Source: Williamsia herbipolensis
Lineage (GTDB): Bacteria > Actinomycetota > Actinomycetes > Mycobacteriales > Mycobacteriaceae
DNA: 64,000 nucleotides
Assembly: GCF_000964005.1 (NCBI RefSeq)
Contig: NZ_JXYP01000012.1
Span: forward strand, 21,377-85,376
Direction of reading: 5' to 3'
Positions within the stretch are counted from its first letter, which is position 1. Each line of letters starts with the position of its first letter. This document shows positions 1 to 7,630 of this stretch, one piece after another. A program made the position numbers and the translations under genes. The notes beneath the pieces are model-generated. The model was not told where the DNA came from. It saw only the letters and a program-made list of their open reading frames with translations, and searched no databases.

Positions 1-383
1 ACGCCAACGTCGCGGCCGCGAAGAGCGCCCTGGTCGGAAACGCCCGCACCACCTACGACCAGATCATGGCCGGCAGCGACCTGTCTGCACAGGTGAAGAA
101 GCAGAAGGTGAACTCGACGGTCTCGATCCAGCAGGCCGGCGTGGTCTCGGCCGACGCGAATCGTGCCGTGGTGCTGATCTTCATGAACCAGTCGGTGGTG
201 CGCGGCGACACCCAGTTGGTGCGCGTCGAGCCCAGCCGGGTGCAGTACTCGATGCGCAAGTCCGGCGACCGCTGGTTGATCGACGACATCGCCGTCATCA
301 CCGACGACTCGCTGCGCGACAAGCTCCATCTCGGCCCGCCGCCCTCGACCTCGGCGGCCCCGACCCCGGCACCCCAGGGCTAG
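1..383 (+). CDS. Mce-associated membrane protein, C-terminal part (5' end outside window)
   Basis: The reading frame is open from the first complete codon at base 3 to the TAG at 381-383, so the gene begins upstream of the window. The visible ~126 residues start AALVGNART-like and run through 'TTYDQIMAG', 'VVSADANRAVVLIFMNQSV' and 'KSGDRWLIDDIAV'. This is the extracytoplasmic NTF2/VirB8-like fold of the Mce-associated proteins encoded next to mce lipid-import operons in Mycobacteriales. The transmembrane anchor expected at the N-terminus is not visible. The tail is Pro/Ala-rich and may be unstructured. Its end overlaps the convergent glycosyltransferase gene by 4 bases. I infer a role in assembling an Mce lipid/sterol importer; the mce genes themselves would lie upstream. 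Confidence 0.75.
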   Translation, partial: ANVAAAKSALVGNARTTYDQIMAGSDLSAQVKKQKVNSTVSIQQAGVVSADANRAVVLIFMNQSVVRGDTQLVRVEPSRVQYSMRKSGDRWLIDDIAVITDDSLRDKLHLGPPPSTSAAPTPAPQG

Positions 384-1399
384 CGGAGTCCGAGAATCGT
401 CGCCAGGTCGGCGCACATGCGCGCTGTGGTGAACGTCGACTCGACGAGCCGTCGCCCGTTGCGTCCGTGCTCGGCCGCCAGCGCCGGATCGTCGAGGTAG
501 CGCGACACCGCGGCAGCGACCGCGGCGTCGTCACCGGAGGGCACGACCGCGCCGGTCACCCCGTCCTGGACGTAGTCGTCCATTCCCGGGCTGTCGGTGA
601 TGACGACGGGTCGTCCGGTGGCCATGGCCTCCAGGGCCACGGTCATGCCGGACACGTGCAGGTTGGATCGCGTGGTCACCACGACCACGGCGCTGCGCGC
701 GTAGACGTCCAGCACGCCGCTCGGTGACATCCTCGGCAGCAGCGTCAGCCACTCCGGCGGGGTGGTGGAGGTGCTCTGCACGTCGAACGTGGCATGGGGG
801 TGGCTCTGTCGGACCCGTTCCAGCGCGGCGAACAGGGTGTCGGGATCGCGGTGCCGGTCGCCGCCGAAACTGCAGACCGCCTGGCTGTCCGGGTAGTCGC
901 GTGCGGCGAAGAAGTCCGGGTCGATCCCGAACAGGAGCGGATCGACGCGGATGCCGGGCAGCAGTTCCTCGAGCGGTCCGACCTGCGCGCGGGACAGGCA
1001 CCACACCGAGTCCATCTGCAGCAGAACCCGCCGGGCGTCCCACACCAGCGGCGGATCGGTCCGCTTGGTCATGTCGTTGACCCAGATCACGCCGCAGTGG
1101 TTCCGTTCGGACCGGTCGCGGACGAGGAGTCGTTTCGCCGCGCCCTCGTCCCAGGCGATCGACACCTGCGCGGGCGGGCCGCCGGCGCCGTCTCTGCGGT
1201 ACGACGGCGACACGAGTTGGCGTAGCGCCTCCGACGTCGTCAGGGGCGGGTTGTCGGTGTGGGTTACATCGACGCCCAGCTCGGCGAAACGGTGCAGACC
1301 GTAGGGCCAGAGATCGGGTGCGCGACCGTCCGTGGCACCGGCCTCGGCCCATCGCTCGACGCCGCGCTCGGCGTCGTAGCAGACCTTGAGATCGTGCAC
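380..1399 (-). CDS. GT4-family glycosyltransferase
   Basis: This is a ~339-residue protein with a GT-B-type C-terminal half. It shows 'RMSPSGVLDVYARSAVVVVTTRSN', then 'HVSGMTVALEAMATGRPVVITDSPGMDDYVQDGVTGAVV'. That is the nucleotide-sugar-binding region of GT4 enzymes, with the acidic EAMA-type motif and the conserved G-x-P-V segment. I place the start at the GTG at 1397-1399, which lies 14 bases after the stop of the FKBP gene. Frames further upstream only mirror the FKBP coding sequence, so the gene is probably translationally coupled to it. Acceptor and sugar donor cannot be told. The 3' end overlaps the Mce-associated gene tail to tail. Confidence 0.7.
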   Translation of the reverse strand: MHDLKVCYDAERGVERWAEAGATDGRAPDLWPYGLHRFAELGVDVTHTDNPPLTTSEALRQLVSPSYRRDGAGGPPAQVSIAWDEGAAKRLLVRDRSERNHCGVIWVNDMTKRTDPPLVWDARRVLLQMDSVWCLSRAQVGPLEELLPGIRVDPLLFGIDPDFFAARDYPDSQAVCSFGGDRHRDPDTLFAALERVRQSHPHATFDVQSTSTTPPEWLTLLPRMSPSGVLDVYARSAVVVVTTRSNLHVSGMTVALEAMATGRPVVITDSPGMDDYVQDGVTGAVVPSGDDAAVAAAVSRYLDDPALAAEHGRNGRRLVESTFTTARMCADLATILGLR

Positions 1400-1413
1400 G
1401 GCGTCGCCGGCGA

Positions 1414-2031
1414 TCAGCTGATGCCGACCAGATCGACCACGAACACGAGGGTCGATCCGCCGGGGATGGGCCCGGAGTCCGAGGCGCCGTAACCCAGTGC
1501 GGGCGGGATCACGATCTCGCGGCGACCGCCGACCTTCATGCCCTCGATGCCCTGCGCGAAGCCGGGGACCACGCCGCTCAGCGGGAACTCGACGGGCGCG
1601 TCGCCGCTCTTCCAGGACGCGTCGAACACCTCGCCGTTGGTGTACAGGGCGCCGGTGTAGCGCACGTTGACGGTGTCGCCCGACGCGGCGACCTTGCCGT
1701 TGCCCGCGACGAGATCGGCGATCAGCAGATCGGACGACGGTGTCCCGGTGCCGGCCGCGATCTTCGCCTCCTTGGAGGTGTCGGTCGCGTTCTCGGTGAT
1801 CGCCGGGATACCGGCCGATCCGGGGGTGCCGCTGCGCGGTGCCGCCGCCGGGGTCGTCGCCTGCGTGCCGCCGTCGGTGGCCTCGGTGGTGGATGCCGCA
1901 GCGGTGGACGCGGTCGAGGCCGACGCCGAGTCCGTGGAGTCGTCGCCGCACCCGGCGAGGACGCCCATCGCGACACACGCTGCGAGAACCGAACTCGAGA
2001 TCGTCACACTTCGCCGCACAGGGATGTCCAT
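1414..2031 (-). CDS. FKBP-type peptidyl-prolyl isomerase, lipoprotein
   Basis: The 205-residue protein begins with a lipoprotein signal: charged N-terminus, hydrophobic core, then a 'VLAGC' lipobox near residue 28. A Ser/Thr/Ala-rich linker follows to about residue 95. The C-terminal ~100 residues are a single FKBP domain, with 'GDTVNVRYTGALYTNGEVFDASW', 'PGFAQGIEGMKVGGRREIVIPPALGYGA' and 'LVFVVDLV'. It should be anchored on the outer face of the membrane and catalyse prolyl cis-trans isomerisation of exported proteins. The glycosyltransferase gene follows by 14 bases. A hairpin (arms 2035-2042 and 2054-2061) lies just upstream of the start, so translation may be affected by leader structure. 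Confidence 0.88.
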   Translation of the reverse strand: MDIPVRRSVTISSSVLAACVAMGVLAGCGDDSTDSASASTASTAAASTTEATDGGTQATTPAAAPRSGTPGSAGIPAITENATDTSKEAKIAAGTGTPSSDLLIADLVAGNGKVAASGDTVNVRYTGALYTNGEVFDASWKSGDAPVEFPLSGVVPGFAQGIEGMKVGGRREIVIPPALGYGASDSGPIPGGSTLVFVVDLVGIS

Positions 2032-2034
2032 TTC

Positions 2035-2061
2035 GTCGCAGGATCAGATGTCGCCTGCGAC
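2035..2061. terminator. Stem-loop between aldehyde dehydrogenase and FKBP genes
   Basis: The arms GTCGCAGG (2035-2042) and CCTGCGAC (2054-2061) pair perfectly around an 11-base loop. The hairpin lies 20 bases beyond the stop of the upstream aldehyde dehydrogenase gene and just before the FKBP start. No U-tract follows it. It could be a weak terminator or a 5'-leader structure of the FKBP message. Confidence 0.4.
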
Positions 2062-2080
2062 GGTAGCGCAGCGGAAGGGT

Positions 2081-3583
2081 TCAGCTCTCCGGGGTGTAGC
2101 CCATCGGCAGGATGATCGACTTGTGCTCGAGGTAGGACTCGAGTCCCTCGCGACCGTTCTCGCGGCCGATGCCGGAGTTCTTGTAGCCGCCGAACGGAGA
2201 GGCCGGGTCGATCGCGTACCAGTTGATGCCGAGGGTGCCCGTGCGGATCCGTCCGGCGAGTTCGATGCCGCGCTCGACGTCGGCGGTCCAGATCGCGCCG
2301 GCGAGCCCGTATTCGGAGTCGTTGGCGATGTCGACGGCCTCGTCGACGGTGTCGTAGTCGATGATCGACAGCACCGGCCCGAAGATCTCCTCGCGCGCGA
2401 TGGTCATGTCGTTGGTGACGCCGGTGAACACCGTCGGGCTCAGGAAGTAGCCCGACTCGAGGCCCTCGGGTCGCCCGCCGTCGAGGGCGAGCGTGGCGCC
2501 CTGCTCGGTGCCGGTGCGGATGTAGCCCTCGATCTTGTCGCGCTGCTTCTCGGTGATGATCGGTCCCAGCCGCGCCTCGGGGTCGCCCGGCTTGCCCGGG
2601 GTCATGGCGGCGGCCGCGGCGACGACGGCGTCGACGATCTCGTCGTGGCGTGAGCGCGGCACCAGGATGCGGGTCTGTGCGACGCACGCCTGCCCGGTGT
2701 TGAACAGGCCGTAGAAGGCCAGCATCGCGGCGATCTCGTCGACGTTCACGTCGTCGAGCACGATGGCTGCGGACTTGCCGCCGAGTTCCAGCTGGCAGCG
2801 CTTGAGCAGTGCGCCGCAGCGCGACCCGATCACGCGACCGGCCGCCGTGGAGCCGGTGAAGGTGATCTTGTCGACGCCTGCGTGCTCGACGAGCGCCTTG
2901 CCGGTCTCGACGCCGCCGGTGACCACCGACAGGACGCCCTCGGGGACGCCGGCCTCGGCGAAGATCTCGATGAGGTAGAGCGCCGAGATCGGTGTCTCGG
3001 GTGCGGGTTTGAGGACCACCGAGCAGCCGGCGGCGAGCGCGGGACCGAGTTTGTTGCACATGAGGAACAGCGGTACGTTCCACGCCGTGATCGCGCCGAC
3101 GACCCCGACACCCTCGCGCTCGATGCGGGTGGTGCCGAACAGGCCGGTGCGGTGCTCGACCCACGGGTACTCACGGGCGGCGGCGGCGTAGGCGCGCAGC
3201 ACACCGGTGCCGGGGAGCTGCTGCAACATGCCGACGTCGGAGGGCATCGCGCCCATCTCGGCGGAGACCAATGCCTGGATCGCCTCGCCACGCTCGTCGA
3301 TCAGGTCCGCGACCCGGTCGAGCACGTCGGCGCGCTCTGCGGGCGACCGTCGGCTCCACACACCGGATTCGAAGGCGCGTCGGGCCGCGGTGACGGCGGC
3401 GTCGATGTCGACGGCGTCGCCGTCGGGCGCGCGACCCACCCGCTCACCGGTCGCGGGGGAGTACACGTCGAGCGTGGCCGTCGAGTGCGGTGCGGTCCAC
3501 GTTCCCCCGATGTAGAGGGTGTCGTGGTCGTGCGCGGAATCGGCGCGGGGATCAGACGGGGCGGTCGCGACGGTGTCGGTCAT
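2081..3583 (-). CDS. NAD(P)-dependent aldehyde dehydrogenase
   Basis: This 500-residue protein is the usual length for the ALDH superfamily and covers the whole fold. Seen are 'AITAWNVPLFL' (cofactor-binding Rossmann region), 'FTGSTAAGR', the general-base Glu in 'LELGGKSAAIV', the nucleophile Cys in 'FNTGQACVAQTR', and 'EEIFGPVLSI'. It oxidises an aldehyde to the acid; the substrate is not determinable. The start has a GGAG-type ribosome site ~10 bases upstream. A -10 element and a perfect KstR-type box (3628-3645) precede it, suggesting membership of the sterol-catabolism regulon. I recall that the mycobacterial ALDH Rv0223c is KstR-controlled, which would fit an orthologue. Confidence 0.92.
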   Translation of the reverse strand: MTDTVATAPSDPRADSAHDHDTLYIGGTWTAPHSTATLDVYSPATGERVGRAPDGDAVDIDAAVTAARRAFESGVWSRRSPAERADVLDRVADLIDERGEAIQALVSAEMGAMPSDVGMLQQLPGTGVLRAYAAAAREYPWVEHRTGLFGTTRIEREGVGVVGAITAWNVPLFLMCNKLGPALAAGCSVVLKPAPETPISALYLIEIFAEAGVPEGVLSVVTGGVETGKALVEHAGVDKITFTGSTAAGRVIGSRCGALLKRCQLELGGKSAAIVLDDVNVDEIAAMLAFYGLFNTGQACVAQTRILVPRSRHDEIVDAVVAAAAAMTPGKPGDPEARLGPIITEKQRDKIEGYIRTGTEQGATLALDGGRPEGLESGYFLSPTVFTGVTNDMTIAREEIFGPVLSIIDYDTVDEAVDIANDSEYGLAGAIWTADVERGIELAGRIRTGTLGINWYAIDPASPFGGYKNSGIGRENGREGLESYLEHKSIILPMGYTPES

Positions 3584-3627
3584 TGCGGGATGCTCCAGTG
3601 CGGTCGAGGGTGGTCCTGCTCACACCG

Positions 3628-3645
3628 ATACTAGAACACGTTCCA
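3628..3645 (-). promoter_or_regulatory. Promoter with KstR-type operator for aldehyde dehydrogenase
   Basis: On the minus strand TGGAACGTGTTCTA (3645-3632) fits the KstR motif TNNAACNNGTTNNA at every fixed position. It overlaps a -10 hexamer TAGTAT (3633-3628). An operator over the -10 implies repression. KstR is the TetR-family sterol-catabolism repressor of mycolata; the kstR gene is not in the window. Confidence 0.65.
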
Positions 3646-3661
3646 GTTTTCTGGTCCCGGG

Positions 3662-4306
3662 TCAGTCCATCAACTGGAACTGGATCGCGGCGGACACCGA
3701 TTCGACCGCCTCCGACAGCACGGCGATCCGCTCTAGCGGCGACGGCGCGGCGAGGATCGCGTACCGGTCGGCCTGTCCGAGGGGGAGTTGACCTGCCCAT
3801 CCGAACGACCGGTCGACATCTCCGTAGACGGTGTCGTCGAACACCGCGTCGGATCGGCCCGCGGTGCGCACCAGCTCGAACAGGGACCGGATGCTCGCGG
3901 CGACCTCGGTGTACTGCGCCTCCAGGCTCTCCGAGTCGCCGACGGTCTCGATCGCCTCGTCGGGGAAGTCCTCGACGATCGCCCTCGGGTACGGATCGTC
4001 GGGTAGCCACTCGCGGACGCGGATGCGATCGGTGCCCACGCAGCGCAGCAACGCGCGGCCGTCGTCCTTGATGTGGTGTTCGACGATGTTCGCATCCGTC
4101 GCCACCGAATGCCGTTCGTCGCCACCACCGAGTTCACGCCCGCGCTCGATCAGCACCACCCCGAACGAGGGGTTGTCGGAGCGGAGGCATTCGGCGAGCA
4201 TCTCGCGGTAGCGCGGCTCGAAGATCTGCAGCGGCAGGATCTCACCGGGCAGCAGCGCCATGCCGAGGGGGAACATCGGCGTCGGCGAACCGGGTGACAC
4301 TGCCAT
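3662..4306 (-). CDS. Lon substrate-binding-domain (LON) protein
   Basis: The 214-residue protein shows 'MFPLGMALLPGEILPLQIFEPRYREMLAECL', 'FGVVLIERG' and 'RVREWLPDDPYPRAIVEDFPD'. This is the N-terminal substrate-recognition fold of Lon protease without the ATPase or peptidase parts. Such stand-alone LON proteins are common in actinobacteria and their role is not established. The ATG at 4306 is 6 bases from a -10 hexamer TACCGT (4318-4313), so the message is probably leaderless. The 66 bases between it and the GNAT gene show nothing further. Confidence 0.85.
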   Translation of the reverse strand: MAVSPGSPTPMFPLGMALLPGEILPLQIFEPRYREMLAECLRSDNPSFGVVLIERGRELGGGDERHSVATDANIVEHHIKDDGRALLRCVGTDRIRVREWLPDDPYPRAIVEDFPDEAIETVGDSESLEAQYTEVAASIRSLFELVRTAGRSDAVFDDTVYGDVDRSFGWAGQLPLGQADRYAILAAPSPLERIAVLSEAVESVSAAIQFQLMD

Positions 4307-4312
4307 GGGTCA

Positions 4313-4318
4313 ACGGTA
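4313..4318 (-). promoter_or_regulatory. -10 element, leaderless promoter of LON-domain gene
   Basis: TACCGT on the minus strand is followed by 6 bases and the ATG at 4306-4304. No Shine-Dalgarno sequence fits between them. Confidence 0.5.
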
Positions 4319-4372
4319 GACCCGTGCGGTACCGATCGGCCATGGTCGCCGCGGCGCCGGGAGGTGATCCGC

Positions 4373-4876
4373 TCAGCGGACCATGCGTATCTCGGCGACG
4401 TTCCATCGCTCGAACCATCCGGCAGTGCCGTCCTCGGCGAAGCCATGCTTGCGGTAGAACGCGATGGCGCGCGCGTTGTCCGTCAGCACCCACAGCTGCG
4501 CCGGCCGGTCGCCGAGGGCTTTGTCGAGAAGCGCGCCACCGAGACCGGTCCCATGTGTTCGCGCCAGCGTGTAGAGGCCTCGCAACTCGATATCCCTCAC
4601 GCGTTCGCTACGGGGTGGTCCAGTTGTGGCGAATCCAACGATGCTCTTGTCGACCTCGGCCACGTGCGTGGTCATTCCAGGGGTGGGGTCGGTGCGAAGC
4701 GCTCGTGTCCAGAGCTCGCGACGTTCGGCGACGTCGAAGGTCGCTGCGGCCTCGGGGGCGACGAGGTCGGTGTAGGCCTCCCGCCACGAGGCGACGTGCA
4801 CCTCGGCGAGCTGTTCTGCATCGGTCGGCTCAGCGCGGCGCAGGGTGAACGCCGGCGGCCGTTCGAGGTGACTCAG
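4373..4876 (-). CDS. GNAT-family N-acetyltransferase
   Basis: About 167 residues fit the GNAT fold. The N-terminal part reads 'FTLRRAEPTDAEQLAEVHVASWREAYTDLV', which is RimI-like. The acetyl-CoA pyrophosphate loop is 'ARTHGTGLGGALLDKAL', and 'LWVLTDNARAIAFYRKHGF' is the C-terminal motif. No ATG, GTG or TTG lies in a suitable place. The best start is a CTG at 4876-4874 that overlaps the mhuD stop as CTGA, a normal 4-base coupling geometry with a rare start codon. The substrate is unknown. Co-transcription with mhuD is likely. Confidence 0.75.
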   Translation of the reverse strand: MSHLERPPAFTLRRAEPTDAEQLAEVHVASWREAYTDLVAPEAAATFDVAERRELWTRALRTDPTPGMTTHVAEVDKSIVGFATTGPPRSERVRDIELRGLYTLARTHGTGLGGALLDKALGDRPAQLWVLTDNARAIAFYRKHGFAEDGTAGWFERWNVAEIRMVR

Positions 4877-5178
4877 CTGGGCCTGGCGTCGAGGACGACC
4901 TCGAACTCGAGCAGGTCGGCGCCGCTCGACACCGGGTTCGCGCGCTCGCCGGCGTGGGCCGCGCGAGCGGGTCCGCCCGACCACGCCTCGAACGCCTCGT
5001 CGGACTCCCACTGCGTCACCACGAAGTAGCGGTCCTCGCCCTTCACCGGGCGCAGCAGCTGGAAGCCGAGGAAGCCCGGCGTCCCGTCGACGGTGTGTGC
5101 TCGGTTGGCGAACCGCTTCTCGAGCTCGGGTCCGGCGCCCTCGGGCACCGATATCGCGTTGATCTTCACCACGGCCAT
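4873..5178 (-). CDS. mhuD: Haem-degrading monooxygenase MhuD
   Basis: The 101-residue ferredoxin-like protein matches my memory of mycobacterial MhuD (Rv3592) closely: 'VVKINAISVPEGAGPELEKR', 'GTPGFLGFQLLRPVKGE', 'YFVVTQWESDEAFEAW'. The haem-site residues fall at identical numbers: Asn7, Arg26, Trp66 and the iron ligand His75. MhuD opens haem to mycobilins and frees iron in the cytosol without making CO. The start is the ATG at 5178-5176, preceded by a -10 hexamer 7 bases away, so the mRNA is likely leaderless. It is divergent from an alpha/beta hydrolase with only 19 bases between start codons, the arrangement I recall for Rv3591c/Rv3592. Confidence 0.93.
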   Translation of the reverse strand: MAVVKINAISVPEGAGPELEKRFANRAHTVDGTPGFLGFQLLRPVKGEDRYFVVTQWESDEAFEAWSGGPARAAHAGERANPVSSGADLLEFEVVLDARPS

Positions 5179-5184
5179 GGTCGC

Positions 5185-5191
5185 TATCGTA
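5185..5191. promoter_or_regulatory. Face-to-face leaderless -10 elements of mhuD and hydrolase
   Basis: TATCGT (5185-5190, plus) is 7 bases from the GTG at 5198. TACGAT (5191-5186, minus) is 7 bases from the mhuD ATG at 5178. The two -10 hexamers share 5 base pairs, so RNA polymerase could open only one direction at a time. Confidence 0.6.
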
Positions 5192-5197
5192 TCGGTC

Positions 5198-6001
5198 GTG
5201 ACAGCCGACGAGCGGTGGGCGGAGACGGGCCTGCGGGACCACGGTTCCGACCTCGGCGCGGACGCACCCACGATCGTCCTGCTGCACGGACTCATGGGAC
5301 GCGGACGCACCTGGCGACGTCAGATCCCCTGGCTGCGCAGACACGGGCGCGTGTTCACCGTCGACGCGGCCTTCCACACCGGCGCCGACGCCGGGTTCGA
5401 CATCGACGACGTGGCCGCCGACGAGATCGCCACCGAGCGATTCGTCGCCGACGTCGCCGAGACCCTGGTCTGGATCGATCGTGGTCCGGCGGTGTTGATC
5501 GGGCACTCGATGGGTGGCCTGCACGCCTGGTGCACCGCCGCGGAGTACCCGGAACTGGTCTCCGCGCTCGTGATCGAGGACATGGCACCGGATTTCCGCG
5601 GCCGCACGGCAGTGGACTGGACACCGTGGTTCGCCTCGTGGCCGCAGCGGTTCGACTCCCGGTCGGCGGCCGACGACATGTTCGGCCCCATCGCCGGCCG
5701 CTACTTCCACGAGGCCTTCGACGACGGTCGCCTGCACGGTGACGTCGAGATCTTCGCCGCCATCGCCCAGGAGTGGGGTGGTCGCGACTTCTGGTCGCAG
5801 TGGCGTCAGGTCGAGGTGCCGACCCTGCTGCTCGAGGCCGAGCACGGCGTCACCCCGCCGGGTCAGATGGCGACGATGGCCGAGATGAACTCGTGTGCAA
5901 CCCATCTGGTGATCCCGGCGGCCGGGCACCTCGCGCACGACGACCGCCCGGGGATGTACCGCGGCGCAGTTGAGGCGTTCCTGTCGTCGATGTTCGACTG
6001 A
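5198..6001 (+). CDS. Alpha/beta hydrolase (Rv3591c-like)
   Basis: The 267-residue protein has the alpha/beta-hydrolase order. The oxyanion region is 'IVLLHGLMGRGRTWRRQI', the nucleophile elbow is 'LIGHSMGGLHAW' (G-H-S-M-G), and there is a late Asp/Glu and a His in 'PAAGHLAHDDRPG'. Substrate is unknown. The GTG at 5198 is chosen because a -10 hexamer ends 7 bases before it and sequence upstream belongs to mhuD's promoter and coding strand. The 3' end is 21 bases from the convergent mutY stop. Confidence 0.82.
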   Translation: MTADERWAETGLRDHGSDLGADAPTIVLLHGLMGRGRTWRRQIPWLRRHGRVFTVDAAFHTGADAGFDIDDVAADEIATERFVADVAETLVWIDRGPAVLIGHSMGGLHAWCTAAEYPELVSALVIEDMAPDFRGRTAVDWTPWFASWPQRFDSRSAADDMFGPIAGRYFHEAFDDGRLHGDVEIFAAIAQEWGGRDFWSQWRQVEVPTLLLEAEHGVTPPGQMATMAEMNSCATHLVIPAAGHLAHDDRPGMYRGAVEAFLSSMFD

Positions 6002-6022
6002 GCGGGCCACGGCGGGTCGGGG

Positions 6023-6910
6023 TCAGCCGCCTTCGCCGGCGAGGCAGAAGCGGCCGTCGGCGGTGGTCTCCATGAGGCCGTCGGCGAGGAGGGAGTCCAG
6101 GGCCCGTTCGCGTTGGCCGACGTCGGTGAGCCACACCGCGTCGATGCGGTCGCGTCCGACCGGACCGTCGGCGGCGCGGAGTTGGTCGAGGATGAGGCCG
6201 CGGACCTGACGGTCGGTGCCCGCGAACTTCTGGACCTTGCGCGGGGTGTCGAGCGCGGGCCGGCCGATCTCGACCCAGAGGCAGTGCGGCAGCGGGCAAT
6301 CCCCGCACCGTGGGTTGCGTGCGGTGCAGACCAGCGCGCCGAGCTCCATCAGGGCTGCCGAGAAGCGAGGTGCGACATCCCGATCCCGGGGGAGCAGGGC
6401 CGCCACGTCGTCCATGTCCGACCGGGTCGGGTTGCCGGCGTCACGCCCGTGCAGGGCGCGGGCGATGACGCGGCGGACGTTGATGTCGACCACCGGCACC
6501 GACTGGCCGTAGGCGAAACACGCGACGGCGCGTGCGGTGTAGTCGCCGATACCCGGCAGTGTCAGGAGGGTGTCGACGTCGGACGGGACGACGTCGCCGT
6601 GATCCTGCGCGAGCACCGTCGCACAGGCGTGCAGGCGCATAGCGCGTCGCGGGTAGCCGAGTTTGCCCCAGGCGCGCACCACCTCGCCGACCCCGGCGGC
6701 GGCCATCGCCGAGGGCACCGGCCACCGCGCGACCCACTCGAGCCAGATCGGTGCGACGCGCGCCACCGGTGTCTGCTGCAACATGATCTCGCTCATGAGG
6801 ATCTGCCAGGGCGTGACTCCCTCTGCGCGCCAGGGCAAATCGCGCTCGTGGTCGTCGAACCACGCCAGCAGGCGGCGCGTCACGTCCGAATTCGGCACAA
6901 TGTCAGCCAT
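6023..6910 (-). CDS. mutY: A/G-specific adenine DNA glycosylase MutY
   Basis: About 295 residues. It shows 'PWQILMSEIMLQQTPVARV' (catalytic Glu region), the helix-hairpin-helix with catalytic Asp 'LLTLPGIGDYTARAVACFAYGQ' and 'VVDINVRRV'. The [4Fe-4S] ligands are 'VCTARNPRCGDCPLPHC' (C-X6-C-X2-C-X4-C; E. coli has X5 in the last gap). It removes adenine mispaired with 8-oxoguanine. The C-terminal part is short, with no full MutT-like domain. The start is the ATG at 6910, with an in-frame alternative at 6919. Both lie in CATG sites that also hold candidate ATGs of the divergent carbonic anhydrase gene. Confidence 0.93.
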   Translation of the reverse strand: MADIVPNSDVTRRLLAWFDDHERDLPWRAEGVTPWQILMSEIMLQQTPVARVAPIWLEWVARWPVPSAMAAAGVGEVVRAWGKLGYPRRAMRLHACATVLAQDHGDVVPSDVDTLLTLPGIGDYTARAVACFAYGQSVPVVDINVRRVIARALHGRDAGNPTRSDMDDVAALLPRDRDVAPRFSAALMELGALVCTARNPRCGDCPLPHCLWVEIGRPALDTPRKVQKFAGTDRQVRGLILDQLRAADGPVGRDRIDAVWLTDVGQRERALDSLLADGLMETTADGRFCLAGEGG

Positions 6911-7559
6911 GGCAACCATGACTCCCGCACAGGCGTGGCGCGAGATGCGCGAAGGTAATGACCGATTTGTCGGCGGTGAACCCAAACATCCCAGTCAGGG
7001 TATCGACGACCGGACCCGACTGACCGGCGGGCAGGCCCCGAAGGCCGTGCTGTTCGGCTGCTCGGACTCCCGCGTCGCCGCCGAGATCGTCTTCGATCAG
7101 GGGCTCGGCGATCTCTTCGTCGTCCGCACCGCCGGGCAGGCCATCGACTCCGCGGTCCTCGGATCGATCGAGTTCGCCGTCGCCGTGCTCAAGGTGTCGC
7201 TGATCGCGGTGCTCGGCCACGACAGCTGTGGCGCGGTCGGTGCCACGATCAAGGCCGTCGACGAGGCGCAGATCCCCGGCGGCTACATCCGCGACGTCGT
7301 CGAGAAGGTGACACCCAGCGTTCTGGCCGGCAAGGCCGAGGGCCTGACCCGCGTCGACGAGTTCGAGGCGCGACACGTGCAGGAGACCACCAAGCTCCTC
7401 ACCGATCGCAGCCAGATCATCGCCGACGCGATCGAGGCGGGCACCCTGGGCATCGTGGGCCTCACCTACAGCCTCGCCGAGGGCAAGGCGCATCTTCGCG
7501 AGGCGGTGGGCGAGGTCGACGATCAGCCCGACAGCGATCACGCCCTGCAGAAGGTGTGA
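6909..7559 (+). CDS. canB: Beta-class carbonic anhydrase
   Basis: The 216-residue protein has the beta-CA zinc site: Cys and Asp-Arg dyad in 'LFGCSDSRVAAEIVF', then His and Cys in 'VLGHDSCGAV'. It interconverts CO2 and bicarbonate in the cytosol. Its place next to mutY, divergent, is as I recall for Rv3588c (canB). The ATG at 6909 is 7 bases from a weak -10 CACAAT (6896-6901); the ATG at 6918 is an alternative. A second, membrane-linked beta-CA domain occurs in the SulP fusion at 30292-32415. Confidence 0.92.
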   Translation: MATMTPAQAWREMREGNDRFVGGEPKHPSQGIDDRTRLTGGQAPKAVLFGCSDSRVAAEIVFDQGLGDLFVVRTAGQAIDSAVLGSIEFAVAVLKVSLIAVLGHDSCGAVGATIKAVDEAQIPGGYIRDVVEKVTPSVLAGKAEGLTRVDEFEARHVQETTKLLTDRSQIIADAIEAGTLGIVGLTYSLAEGKAHLREAVGEVDDQPDSDHALQKV

Positions 7560-7630
7560 TGTGCACCCGCGGCGACGACACGCCGCCGCGGGTCGGACGG
7601 GGCGGACCACTCGACCGTTAGCGTTGGTGT

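Noticed and set aside
380..1978. 532-residue open frame on the minus strand covering glycosyltransferase and FKBP region
   Set aside because: Only the last ~340 residues resemble a protein family. The N-terminal third is Arg/His-rich noise opposite or out of frame with the FKBP gene, so the start was moved to 1399.
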